Of a stretch of DNA of 64,000 nucleotides, positions 29,252-37,293 are shown in pieces. The first letter of the stretch is position 1, and each line of letters begins with the position of its first letter. Source of the stretch: Poindextera sp963719975 (lineage in GTDB: Bacteria > Pseudomonadota > Alphaproteobacteria > Caulobacterales > Caulobacteraceae); NCBI GenBank assembly GCA_963719975.1, contig CAVRED010000009.1, forward strand, positions 384,078 to 448,077, written 5' to 3'. Position numbers and translations under genes: made by a program. The notes beneath the pieces were generated by a model. It saw only the letters and a list, made by a program, of their open reading frames with translations. It made no database searches and was not told the DNA's origin.

Positions 29252-30354
29252 TGCGGCGCAGCCTCCGCCCTTTCCACCTGGGCCATGGCCTCGGGCCGGT
29301 TCTTGAACTCAGCCTGGGCCTGGTTCATCGCCGCCGCCCGATCCGCCTCGTCGCCCAGCACGGTATAGGAGCGAATGAGGCGGCCCCAGCCCTCCGGATC
29401 GTCCGGCTGGGCCTTCAACCGCGCAGCGAGGCGCGAGACCATGGCGCGGATCATGGCCTGCTGGTCGGCGCCTGTCGTCTGTTGCTGCTGTTCGGCCGGC
29501 AAGGCCCCTGACGTCTGCACCGCGGCGATCTGCCGTTGCAGGGCGGCGTGCGCCGGACTGTCGGCGGGTATCAGGCCGAGCAGCGTGTTCCATTCCTGAA
29601 CCCCGCCACTGATATCTCCGGCGGCGATCTTCGCACGCCCGAGGTAGTAGTGCGGCGCCGGCAGTTTGGGATCGAGGGCCATCGCCCGCTCGAACGCCGC
29701 GCGCGCCTCGGGCGAGAGATCGTCGCCCGCCTGCATGGTGATGGTCTCGCCCAAGAGCTGCCAGAGCTGGCCGCGGTTCGGATCGAGCGCGATCGCTTTC
29801 TTCAGGTCCTGTTCGGCGGCGACCGGGTCGTCGGAATCCACCTCGGCGTGGGCCAGATAGACCAGCGGCACGGGGTCGGCGGGCCGCTTGGCGACCACAG
29901 CGCGAAGGACGGCGGCCATCTCGGGCGCGGTCAGCTGATCGGCCGTGTCGTTGGCGCCGGCTTCCTGGGTCCAGATGGCCAACCGCCGGGCGTAGGGCTG
30001 GTCGGGCGTCTGCGGCGAGCCGACGAACAGATAGGCCGCGACCGCAAGCAGAGGGACGAGCGCCGCGGCGACGATCACGGCTATCCGCCCGCTCCGCCCG
30101 GCGCCCGCGGCCGCCGGCGTCGCCTCGGCCGCGGCGAGCAGCCGCCGCGCCGCTTCTGTCCGCGCCGAACGACGCTCGGCGTCGGGCAGCAAGCCCCTCG
30201 CAGCAAGATCGTCGATCTCCGAGAGCTGGCGACGATAGACGGCAAGCGTCGGGTCCTCGTCCGGGTTGCGCGCCTGGGCGCGCGCGGCCCTGAGCACGAT
30301 CAGGATGGCCACGGCGGCGGACAACAGGGCGGCCGCGATCCAAAAGGCGATCAT
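29248..30354 (-). CDS. ccmI: cytochrome c maturation protein CcmI (CycH)
   Basis: A 368-residue apocytochrome chaperone. A TM at the start (FWIAAALLSAAVAILIVL) is followed by a cytoplasmic helical domain (TLAVYRRQLSEIDDLAARGL), a second TM (GRIAVIVAAALVPLLAVAAY) and a periplasmic domain with tetratricopeptide-like repeats (PLVYLAHAEVDSDDPVAAEQ; ALDPKLPAPHYYLGRAKIAA). CcmI presents apocytochrome to the CcmF/CcmH complex. It is first in the ccmI-E-F-H operon. The pentapeptide-repeat gene ends only 25 bases upstream on the same strand, so the operon may be read from a promoter before that gene. Confidence 0.92.
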   Translation of the reverse strand: MIAFWIAAALLSAAVAILIVLRAARAQARNPDEDPTLAVYRRQLSEIDDLAARGLLPDAERRSARTEAARRLLAAAEATPAAAGAGRSGRIAVIVAAALVPLLAVAAYLFVGSPQTPDQPYARRLAIWTQEAGANDTADQLTAPEMAAVLRAVVAKRPADPVPLVYLAHAEVDSDDPVAAEQDLKKAIALDPNRGQLWQLLGETITMQAGDDLSPEARAAFERAMALDPKLPAPHYYLGRAKIAAGDISGGVQEWNTLLGLIPADSPAHAALQRQIAAVQTSGALPAEQQQQTTGADQQAMIRAMVSRLAARLKAQPDDPEGWGRLIRSYTVLGDEADRAAAMNQAQAEFKNRPEAMAQVERAEAAPQ

Positions 30355-30379
30355 GGCCTCTAGCTAATGCAATTTGCGG

Positions 30380-31654
30380 CTAGCCGCGAGGCGGCTCCAC
30401 GACGGCGAGGTCGAGACCGCGGGCCCCTGGGCGATGCGCGCCGCTCAGGTCGGCCTGTTTCAGCATGGCGCCGGTGAAGTTCGAGCGGCTCAGGTCGGCG
30501 AAGACCATCACCGCGTGGTTCAGGTCGGCGTCCGAGAAGTCCGAGCCCTTGGCGATGGCGCGGGTCAGGTCGCATGGCAGCAACCGGTCGCCGCTGATCA
30601 GGAGCGGTCCGAGCACCGCCTCCCGCAGGTCGGAGCCCGAGAGCTTGGCGCCCATCAGCCGCGCCCCGCGCAGGTCCGCGCGGCGAAGGTTGCATGCGCG
30701 CAGGTCCGCGCCCTCGAGGTGCGCGCCCTGCAGCTGCACGCCTTCCATATCAAGGCCGTAGAAGACCGCGCCCTTGGCCGAAAGCGCCGTCAGATTGTAG
30801 CCCTTGATGCTCTTCAGCGCGCGCAGGTCGGCCCCGTCGAACGAGGACGGCGTGCCCTGGGCGCCGTCGGTCTCGCACCACTGGGCGTGGGCGGCGACCA
30901 TGTCGGCATAGGGAAGCTCGGAGACGTCGCGGCCCGAGGGCTGGTCCGTCAGCGCCCCGTCCATTCGCGCGTCGGTCGTGTTGCAAGCGTAGATGGTCGC
31001 GCCGACGAGGACCGCGTCGCGCAGGTCGGCGCCGGAAAGGTCGGCGCCTGAGAGGTCGGCGCCCGCCAGGTTCGCGCCCGACATCGACGCCTGCTTCAAA
31101 TTGGCGCGGACCAGCTTGGCGTCCTTCAGGATCGCGTCGGTGAAGTCGGCGCGCACGGCGATGACGCCCGACAGCTTCGATCGCTCGAGGTTGGCGCCGG
31201 CGAGCGTCGCGCCTTGCGCCTCGGCGACGCGCTGGGTGTGCTCGAGCAGGCGCAGGCCCTTGCCGCGGTCGACGGCCGCGATCGAGCCCTCGCGCAGGTC
31301 GGCTTCGAACAGGTCGGCGCCGGTGAGGTCGGCCCCTCGCAAGCAGGCGCCGCGCAGGTCGGCGCGCCGGAGCGAGCTTTCACTGAAGTCGGCGTCCTGC
31401 ATGTCGGCGCCGAAGAACACCGCGTGATCGAGCCTGGCGTTGACGAACTTGCAGCCGACCAGCAGCGCGCCGGTGAAGTCGGCGTCTGAGAGGTTTCGGC
31501 CGCGGAAATTCAGGCCAGAGAGGTCCATCCACGAGAAGACGGCGCGCGCGCCGCCCGGGCGCGCGGTCCACAGCCGATCGTGCTTGGCGCAGATGGCATC
31601 GGCGTCTTCTTGCGTAAGACGGCGATAGTTACTGGCCGTGCTGTACGCGGACAT
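30380..31654 (-). CDS. pentapeptide-repeat protein
   Basis: A 424-residue cytosolic protein. An N-terminal helical segment (NYRRLTQEDADAICAKHDRL) precedes two blocks of A(D/N)LXX repeats. One runs about residues 44-235 (ADLSGADLSGADLRDAVLVG) and the other about 270-415 (LEGADLRACNLRRADLRGAR). These blocks form right-handed four-sided beta-helices. They are separated by a non-repeat insert with a Trp/Cys motif (AHAQWCETDGAQG). Some family members mimic DNA and bind gyrase; most have no known role. The N-terminal extension resembles that of a Caulobacterales-type conserved protein. It lies 25 bases before ccmI, so it may be co-transcribed with cytochrome c maturation genes. Confidence 0.88.
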   Translation of the reverse strand: MSAYSTASNYRRLTQEDADAICAKHDRLWTARPGGARAVFSWMDLSGLNFRGRNLSDADFTGALLVGCKFVNARLDHAVFFGADMQDADFSESSLRRADLRGACLRGADLTGADLFEADLREGSIAAVDRGKGLRLLEHTQRVAEAQGATLAGANLERSKLSGVIAVRADFTDAILKDAKLVRANLKQASMSGANLAGADLSGADLSGADLRDAVLVGATIYACNTTDARMDGALTDQPSGRDVSELPYADMVAAHAQWCETDGAQGTPSSFDGADLRALKSIKGYNLTALSAKGAVFYGLDMEGVQLQGAHLEGADLRACNLRRADLRGARLMGAKLSGSDLREAVLGPLLISGDRLLPCDLTRAIAKGSDFSDADLNHAVMVFADLSRSNFTGAMLKQADLSGAHRPGARGLDLAVVEPPRG

Positions 31655-31746
31655 GCGGCTTCCGTGGGCAAGGGAATGTTGAACGCACTATGACCCGTTG
31701 GGGTTAAGGCAATCCTTCCGAGGACTTGGGAAATGCCGGGTTCGGC

Positions 31747-32166
31747 CTAGCCCAAGTCGGCCGCCTCGTCGGCGAGCAGGCCGCCCTCGACCGCGACGCC
31801 CGCCGCTCTCAATCGCTCAGGCCCGCGACCCGCCGACAGCCGGTGCGCGTTGGCGGCGGCGTAGACCACCCGCGCGACGCCCGCGGCCGCGAGCCGCTCC
31901 GCGCAGGACGGCGCCCCAGACGAGCGTTCGCCGCAGGGCTCGAGGCTGACGTAGGCGACGGCGCCGCGGGCCGCCGGGCCGGCGAGCGCCACGGCCTGTT
32001 CTTCAGCGTGGGGGCGGCCACCGTCGGCCGTCGCCGCCTCGGCGACGACCATGCCGTTCGCGGCGATTACGCAGCCAACCGCCGGATTTTCGCCAGTCCG
32101 GCCGGCGCGCGTGCGCGCGAGCGCGATGGCCCGCCGCATCATCACCACGTCGACGTCAGGATCCAC
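31747..32166 (-). CDS. stand-alone RibD-type deaminase domain protein
   Basis: A 139-residue zinc deaminase like the N-terminal domain of RibD: MRRAIALARTRAGRTGENPA, zinc/catalytic H-A-E in GRPHAEEQAVAL, and zinc Cys in SLEPCGERSSGAPSC. In RibD this domain deaminates the pyrimidine ring in riboflavin synthesis and is fused to a reductase; the reductase is absent here. The GTG at 32166 is chosen because it overlaps the gpmA end and gives the usual N terminus. No riboflavin genes are nearby. It may therefore act on another base or nucleotide, or supplement a full RibD elsewhere. Confidence 0.75.
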   Translation of the reverse strand: MDPDVDVVMMRRAIALARTRAGRTGENPAVGCVIAANGMVVAEAATADGGRPHAEEQAVALAGPAARGAVAYVSLEPCGERSSGAPSCAERLAAAGVARVVYAAANAHRLSAGRGPERLRAAGVAVEGGLLADEAADLG

Positions 32167-32884
32167 CGGCGACCGCCAGTGCCGGCAGCGGCTGGGCCCG
32201 GGCCTCGTCAAGATAGCGCGCCGCGGTTGGGCGCAGCCCGCCATCCAGGCTGACCAGCAGCGGGTTGCCGGTCGGAATCTCGATCCCGGTGATGACGTCA
32301 TCGGCCACGGAGAACAGGTGCTTGACGATGGCGCGCAGCGAGTTGCCGTGGGCGGCGACGAGCACCCGCTCGCCCGCCGCCAGCTGAGGCGCGATCACCC
32401 CGTTCCAGTACGGTAGCACCCGCTGGAGCGTGGTCTTCAGGCTCTCGGTGGCCGGGATCGGCTCGCCGGCGTAGCGCCGATCGGCGCTGAAGTCGTGGCG
32501 GCCGCCCGGCTTCAGGGGCGGCGGTGGGACGTCATACGAACGGCGCCAGGTCTGCACCTGGGCGTCGCCGACCTCGGCGGCGACCTCGGCGTGGGTGCGG
32601 CCGGTCAGCCCGCCGTAATGGCGCTCGTTCAGCCGCCAGGACTTCTCCAAGGGAATCCACAGCTGATCGGCCCGGGCGAGGGCGAGATCGGCGGTGCGGA
32701 TGGCGCGGGTCAGCACCGATGCGAAGCAGCGATCGAGGGCGATGTCCGCGGCCTTGATCAACTCGCCCGCGCGCACCGCTTCGGCCTCGCCGGCAGCCGT
32801 CAGGTCGATGTCGACCCAGCCGGTGAACCGCTTCTCGAGGTTCCAGAGGCTTTGGCCGTGACGAAGCAGGACGAGGGTAGGCAT
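32156..32884 (-). CDS. gpmA: 2,3-bisphosphoglycerate-dependent phosphoglycerate mutase
   Basis: A 242-residue glycolytic enzyme interconverting 3- and 2-phosphoglycerate. The phospho-His motif is TLVLLRHGQSLWNLEKRFTG, the catalytic Glu lies in SWRLNERHYGGLTG, and the second His is in VLVAAHGNSLRAIVKHL. The ATG at 32884 is preferred over 32893 because the AGGA ribosome site is 9 bases from it. Its end overlaps the deaminase gene by 11 bases, so the two are coupled. Confidence 0.93.
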   Translation of the reverse strand: MPTLVLLRHGQSLWNLEKRFTGWVDIDLTAAGEAEAVRAGELIKAADIALDRCFASVLTRAIRTADLALARADQLWIPLEKSWRLNERHYGGLTGRTHAEVAAEVGDAQVQTWRRSYDVPPPPLKPGGRHDFSADRRYAGEPIPATESLKTTLQRVLPYWNGVIAPQLAAGERVLVAAHGNSLRAIVKHLFSVADDVITGIEIPTGNPLLVSLDGGLRPTAARYLDEARAQPLPALAVAGGS

Positions 32885-32956
32885 CGGATCCATTCCTACG
32901 AAGCGCCCCGGCTAGGGCCCGGACCGTCGGGCGTCAAGCCGCGGGGGCCAGCCTCG

Positions 32957-33520
32957 TCAGGCCAGAAAGGCTAGAAACGTGTCGGCCACGGGACGGACGT
33001 CCGCCGCAGGCTGAATCGCCTTCCTCAGCTCGCAGCCCGTGATCACAGCCAGCGCGAACTCCGCCAAAGTGTTCGCCTCGACGCCGCGCGCCGCGGCCAG
33101 ATCGGCCAGGATCTCGGCGAGCAGCCGGACCCACTCGCTCCTTACCCTCAAGTAGGCCTCGCGCATCCGCCGATTGCCGATCGCCTCCGACCAGCTGCGC
33201 ACGTCGAGTTGGAACGTGCTCGCCGGCCCCGGCCGCTCGAACTCACGGAACAGGATCGCGATCCGCTCGCGGGCGCTTGCGGCCGGGCCCGCCTGCGCCA
33301 GCAGCCCCAACATCGATTCACGCCCGCTCTCCAACATCGCCTCGATGATGGAGTCCTTGGTCCTGAAGTGGCCGTAGACCGCACCCGCGCTCAGGCCAGC
33401 CTCCCTGCAGATGTCGAGGATCGTCGTTTCGTGGAAGCCCTTGCGGGCGAAGCACACGGCGGCGGCGCTGAGAATCTGGCGACGCCGCTCTTGCCGCCGC
33501 GCTGATGATATCTTTGGCAT
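32957..33520 (-). CDS. TetR-family transcriptional repressor
   Basis: A 187-residue regulator. The N-terminal DNA-binding domain is ERRRQILSAAAVCFARKGFH, TTILDICREAGLSAGAVYGH, FRTKDSIIEAML. The C-terminal ligand domain is unclassified (TFQLDVRSWSEAIGNRRMRE). It is divergent from a CPBP-family protease gene. Two copies of ACGG-N4-CCGT lie exactly 100 bases apart, one just before this start and one on the CPBP promoter, so it probably represses both itself and the protease. There is no ribosome site before the ATG at 33520, which directly follows the operator's T-run. Confidence 0.9.
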   Translation of the reverse strand: MPKISSARRQERRRQILSAAAVCFARKGFHETTILDICREAGLSAGAVYGHFRTKDSIIEAMLESGRESMLGLLAQAGPAASARERIAILFREFERPGPASTFQLDVRSWSEAIGNRRMREAYLRVRSEWVRLLAEILADLAAARGVEANTLAEFALAVITGCELRKAIQPAADVRPVADTFLAFLA

Positions 33521-33521
33521 A

Positions 33522-33541
33522 AAAAACGGGTGCCCGTTTTT
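33522..33541. promoter_or_regulatory. predicted TetR operator 1 (autoregulatory)
   Basis: A perfect palindrome AAAAACGGGTGCCCGTTTTT with a central TG and core ACGG-N4-CCGT at 33526-33537. It starts 2 bases before the TetR start codon. A minus-strand TTGACA (33555-33550) and TATGAC (33548-33543) lie just upstream, so the operator probably covers the transcription start. Binding by the adjacent TetR protein is inferred from position and from the second copy. Confidence 0.7.
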
Positions 33542-33607
33542 GTCATAGATGTCAACCCCTTGTCTTAACTCAGATATGGAACACTCAAGTTGAGTCTATT
33601 CCATGCC

Positions 33608-33642
33608 TTGACTTCTACAAAAAGGACGGTTATCCGTTTTTT
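33608..33642 (+). promoter_or_regulatory. CPBP-gene promoter with predicted TetR operator 2
   Basis: TTGACT (33608-33613) and TATCCG (33631-33636) are separated by 17 bases, a good -35/-10 pair for the gene starting at 33675. The operator core ACGG-TTAT-CCGT (33626-33637), flanked by an A-tract and a T-tract, covers the -10. Its core spacing matches operator 1 and lies exactly 100 bases from it. Repressor bound here would block polymerase directly. Confidence 0.7.
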
Positions 33643-33674
33643 ATGCTACAAACCGCCAAGGCTCAGGAGTTGCC

Positions 33675-34571
33675 ATGACCACCCTCTCATCGCCGAACGA
33701 ACGGCGCGCCCAGTCCGACCATCCGCCACGGCTCGGGGCAGCCGTGGCATCGTTGCTCAAGACCCGGCCAATCACGGCCTTCCTCGCGCTGACATTTGCG
33801 ATCGCCTGGTCGATCTGGCTGCCGGTCGCTTTGCTGGCCCCCCGCTATTTCCTGCTCGCTGTCCTTCCGGGGGCCTGGGCGCCGACGATCGCCGCCACGC
33901 TGCTCACGGCCGTTTCCGGAGGGAAGCCAGCGCTGAAGGCCTATCTGGCGCGGATCCTGAAATGGCGGGTCGGCGTCCAGTGGTATCTGGTCGTGCTGTT
34001 TGGCACAGCCATCGTCGCCTACGCCGCGCTCGGCATCTTCCTGCTCATGGGCGGGCAGGTCCCCGAGCTTGGACTGCCGATCGGGCTACGCCGCAACCTG
34101 TGGCTCATCCTGCCCATCGTCTTTGTCATCAACATCTTCGTCGGCGGCCCGCTTGGAGAAGACATCGGCTGGCGCGGTTATCTGCTGCCGCAGCTGTACC
34201 GCTCGACGAACGTGCTGAGCGCCAGCCTGATCGTCGGCGTGGTCTGGGTGATCTGGCACGCGCCCTTCTTCCTCTTCCCCGAAGGGCGCTCGGTGGTTGG
34301 CAATGTGCCGTTCGTCTGGTTCGCACTGCTGACCACAGCTTGGTCGGTGCTCTTCGCGTGGGTCTATGTGAACACCCAGAGCGTGCTGATGCCGGTCCTC
34401 TTCCACGCGGCGATCAACACCACGCTCGGAACGCTCGGCGTGCTCGGCCAGACGCACGGGGGGTACACGCCCCTTTACATCGACACCGCGCTCACCTGGG
34501 CGGCGGTGGCGGTCGTCGTCCTCATCTTCGGCCCGGGCCTGCGGCGGAAAGGCGCGATCGCGACGGCCTAG
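33675..34571 (+). CDS. CPBP-family intramembrane glutamic endopeptidase
   Basis: A 298-residue multi-pass membrane protein with about seven to eight TM segments (AFLALTFAIAWSIWLPVAL; VGVVWVIWHAPFFLF). The Abi/CAAX-protease motifs are PLGEDIGWRGYLLPQLY (paired acidic residues and Arg, here ED rather than EE), WHAPFF with a catalytic His, and LFHAAINTTLG. Bacterial members are intramembrane peptidases linked in places to bacteriocin self-immunity or signalling; the substrate here is unknown. CAGGAG lies 6 bases upstream. The divergent TetR gene and the operator on its promoter indicate inducible expression. Confidence 0.88.
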   Translation: MTTLSSPNERRAQSDHPPRLGAAVASLLKTRPITAFLALTFAIAWSIWLPVALLAPRYFLLAVLPGAWAPTIAATLLTAVSGGKPALKAYLARILKWRVGVQWYLVVLFGTAIVAYAALGIFLLMGGQVPELGLPIGLRRNLWLILPIVFVINIFVGGPLGEDIGWRGYLLPQLYRSTNVLSASLIVGVVWVIWHAPFFLFPEGRSVVGNVPFVWFALLTTAWSVLFAWVYVNTQSVLMPVLFHAAINTTLGTLGVLGQTHGGYTPLYIDTALTWAAVAVVVLIFGPGLRRKGAIATA

Positions 34572-34626
34572 GCGGCCACGCGCGCCTGGGTGCGCGGCGT
34601 CGTGGCCGCTGCTATACCCGCCGCCG

Positions 34627-34821
34627 ATGTCCGATCGGGTCTTCTTCTCCCTCGTCGCGCTCCTGGCCGTGTGCCTGATCGCGCTGGCGACGGTCGCGCC
34701 GCAGGGCCTAGGCGCGCGCTCGCCGGGCCCGTTCGGCCGACCGTTGGCGCAGCCCGCGCCCGACCCCGCCGCGCTGGCGCACGCCGCCACGGCGCTCGCA
34801 GGCCTCAGGTCGCGCAAGTGA
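34627..34821 (+). CDS. small membrane-anchored protein before kdsD
   Basis: A 64-residue protein with an N-terminal TM or signal segment (VFFSLVALLAVCLIALATVA) and a Pro/Ala-rich tail. Its TGA overlaps the GTG start of kdsD (GTGA), which supports real coding and coupled expression. A one-pass inner-membrane location is likely. No family is recognised; position suggests a role near Kdo/LPS synthesis, but that is only association. Confidence 0.65.
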   Translation: MSDRVFFSLVALLAVCLIALATVAPQGLGARSPGPFGRPLAQPAPDPAALAHAATALAGLRSRK

Positions 34822-35768
34822 GCGGCTTCGACGCGGTCGCCGTCGCCCGGCGGGTGCTCGGCGTCGAGGCCGAAGCGCTGGCGAAGCTCGCCGGGAGCCT
34901 CGGGTCCGCCTTCGTCGAGGCGGTGGACGTCCTCGCCGCGGCCAAGGGGCGGGTGACCCTGACCGGCATCGGCAAGTCCGGCCACGTCGGTCGCAAGATC
35001 GCCTCCACCCTCGCGTCCACCGGCCAGCCGGCGCAGTTCGTCCACGCCACCGAGGCCGCCCACGGCGACCTCGGCATGATCGGCCCGGGCGATGTGGTGA
35101 TCGCCCTCTCCAAGTCAGGCGAGCAACGCGAGTTCGCGCCGATCATCGCCTACGCCAAGCGCTTCGCCATTCCGCTGATCGCAGTGACCGCCGCGGCCGA
35201 CAGCACTCTTGGCCACGCCGCCGACGTCGTGCTCTGCCTGCCCGCCGTCCCGGAGGCGGCGGAAGCGCTGGACCCGCCAACCACGTCGACCACGCTGATG
35301 ATGGCGCTCGGCGACGCGCTCGCCGTCGTCCTCCTCGAGCGGCGCGGCTTCACCGCGAGCCATTTCAGCGTGCTGCATCCGGGCGGCAAGCTGGGCGCGG
35401 GCCTGCGCCTGGTCGCCGAACTCATGCACGGGCCAGACGAGCTGCCGTTGGTCGCGCCCGAAACCCCGATGGCGGACGCGATCCGGGTGATGAGCGACAA
35501 GCGCTTCGGCTGCGTCGGCGTCGCCAACGCCGATGGCCGGCTCGTGGGCATCATCACCGACGGGGACCTTCGCCGTCACATCGACGGCCTGCTCGATCAC
35601 ACGGCCGCCGAGATCATGACCACGACGCCGCGCACCGCCACGCGCGAGATGCTGGCGGCCGAGGCGCTGCAACTGATCGCCGGGGTCACCGTTCTCTTCG
35701 TTGTCGATGATGAACGGCCGGTCGGCATCCTCAGCATGCACGACCTGCTCCGCGCCGGGGTGATGTGA
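34818..35768 (+). CDS. kdsD: D-arabinose 5-phosphate isomerase (KpsF/GutQ family)
   Basis: A 316-residue enzyme converting ribulose 5-phosphate to arabinose 5-phosphate, the first step toward Kdo for LPS. The SIS domain has TLTGIGKSGHVGRKIASTLA, HGDLGMIGPGDVVIALSKSG, and the family His in MHGPDELPLV. Two C-terminal CBS domains follow (AIRVMSDKRFGCVGVANADG; EALQLIAGVTVLFVVDDERP). The GTG start at 34818 overlaps the preceding small gene, and its TGA overlaps the ATG of the phosphohexomutase, so the three are coupled. Confidence 0.92.
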   Translation: MSGFDAVAVARRVLGVEAEALAKLAGSLGSAFVEAVDVLAAAKGRVTLTGIGKSGHVGRKIASTLASTGQPAQFVHATEAAHGDLGMIGPGDVVIALSKSGEQREFAPIIAYAKRFAIPLIAVTAAADSTLGHAADVVLCLPAVPEAAEALDPPTTSTTLMMALGDALAVVLLERRGFTASHFSVLHPGGKLGAGLRLVAELMHGPDELPLVAPETPMADAIRVMSDKRFGCVGVANADGRLVGIITDGDLRRHIDGLLDHTAAEIMTTTPRTATREMLAAEALQLIAGVTVLFVVDDERPVGILSMHDLLRAGVM

Positions 35769-37270
35769 TGCTGCCCGTTCCAAGCCCTGACGTCGCCGAA
35801 AACACCCTCGCCTACGAGACGACGCCGCTGGTCAAGCCGACCGGGTTCCGCGAGTACGACGCGCGCTGGCTGCTGGGCTCGGAGATAAACCTCCTCGGCG
35901 TCCAGGCGCTGGGCCTCGGGCTCGGGACCTATATCCACGAGCTCGGCCAGTCGCGAATCGTGGTCGGCCACGACTACCGCTCCTATTCGCTCTCGGTGAA
36001 GCAGGCCTTGACGTTGGGGCTGATCACCGCCGGCTGCGACGTTCACGACATCGGCCTGGCCACGACTCCCGCCGCCTACTTCGCGCAGGTCAACCTGGAC
36101 ATCGCCTGCGTGGGTTTCGTGACCGCCAGTCACAACGAAAACGGCTGGACCGGCGTCAAGATGGGCGCCGCGCCGCCGCTCACCTTCGGACCTGACGAAA
36201 TCGGCCGACTGAAGGCGATCGTGCTGGGGGGCGAGGGCCGCGAGCGGCCCGGCGGCCGGCTGACCCGCGTCGAGGGGCTGGCCGAGCGCTACATCGCCGA
36301 CGCGGCCGGTCGCGTGAGGCTGACGCGGCCGCTGAAGGTGGTCTGCGCCTGCGGCAACGGCACATCGAGCGCGTTCGCGCCCGAGGCGCTGCGGCGCATG
36401 GGCGTCAGCGACATCATCGAGATGGACTGCGATCTCGACTGGACCTTCCCCCACTACAACCCGAACCCCGAAGACCAGGTGATGCTGAAGGCCATGGCGA
36501 GCCGCGTCGCCGAGACCGGCGCAGACCTCGCGCTCGGCTTCGACGGCGATGGCGACCGTTGCGGCGTGGTGGACGACACCGGCGAGGAGATCTTCGCCGA
36601 CAAGATCGGCCTGATGCTGGCGCGGGACCTGGCGCCGACGCACAAGGGCGCGACCTTTGTCGTCGACGTGAAGTCGACCGGCCTGTTCGCGACCGATCCG
36701 GTGCTGGCGGCGAACGGCTGCACGACCGTCTACTGGAAGACCGGCCACAGCTACATCAAGCGCAAGACCGCCGAGCTGCACGCCCTGGCCGGCTTCGAGA
36801 AGAGCGGCCACTTCTTCTTCAGCGCGCCGCTCGGGCGCGGCTACGACGACAGCCTGGTCGCCGCCGGCGCCATCCTTTCGATGCTGGACCGCAACCCCGG
36901 CCAGTCGCTCAGCGCCATGAAGCGCGCTCTGCCGGTGGCCTTCACCTCGCTCACCATGTCGCCCCATTGCGCCGACGAGGTGAAGTACGCCGTCGTCGAC
37001 CGCATCGTGGCCGAGTACCAGGCCCTGGCCGCGGCCGGGGGCAAGATCCTTGGGCGGGCGATCAAGGAGCTGATCACCGTCAATGGCGTGCGCGTGGCGC
37101 TGGAGGACGGCTCGTGGATCCTCGTCCGCGCCTCGTCCAACAAGCCGGAGCTCGTGGTCGTGGTCGAGAGCATGCGGTCGGAAGACGATATGCGCGCGCT
37201 GTTCCGCCAGGAGGTGAAGCCCAGGCTGGCCAAGCACGCCGAGATCGGGGCATACAACCAGGAAATCTAG
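35768..37270 (+). CDS. phosphomannomutase/phosphoglucomutase
   Basis: A 500-residue alpha-D-phosphohexomutase. The phospho-Ser loop is GFVTASHNENGWTGVKMG, the metal-binding loop GFDGDGDRCGVVD, the sugar-binding loop YWKTGHSYIKRKT with EKSGHFFF, and the C-terminal phosphate-binding loop LVRASSNKPELVV. It interconverts hexose 6- and 1-phosphates, supplying GDP-mannose or UDP-glucose routes. The ATG at 35768 overlaps the kdsD stop (TGATG). Downstream, ugd starts 23 bases later. The exact sugar preference cannot be told. Confidence 0.9.
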   Translation: MLPVPSPDVAENTLAYETTPLVKPTGFREYDARWLLGSEINLLGVQALGLGLGTYIHELGQSRIVVGHDYRSYSLSVKQALTLGLITAGCDVHDIGLATTPAAYFAQVNLDIACVGFVTASHNENGWTGVKMGAAPPLTFGPDEIGRLKAIVLGGEGRERPGGRLTRVEGLAERYIADAAGRVRLTRPLKVVCACGNGTSSAFAPEALRRMGVSDIIEMDCDLDWTFPHYNPNPEDQVMLKAMASRVAETGADLALGFDGDGDRCGVVDDTGEEIFADKIGLMLARDLAPTHKGATFVVDVKSTGLFATDPVLAANGCTTVYWKTGHSYIKRKTAELHALAGFEKSGHFFFSAPLGRGYDDSLVAAGAILSMLDRNPGQSLSAMKRALPVAFTSLTMSPHCADEVKYAVVDRIVAEYQALAAAGGKILGRAIKELITVNGVRVALEDGSWILVRASSNKPELVVVVESMRSEDDMRALFRQEVKPRLAKHAEIGAYNQEI

Positions 37271-37293
37271 GCGACCGGAGGAGCTGAGAGCCT

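Noticed and set aside
35597..37237. A 546-codon minus-strand frame opposite the phosphohexomutase.
   Set aside because: High-GC antisense shadow; the plus strand carries complete phosphohexomutase motifs.
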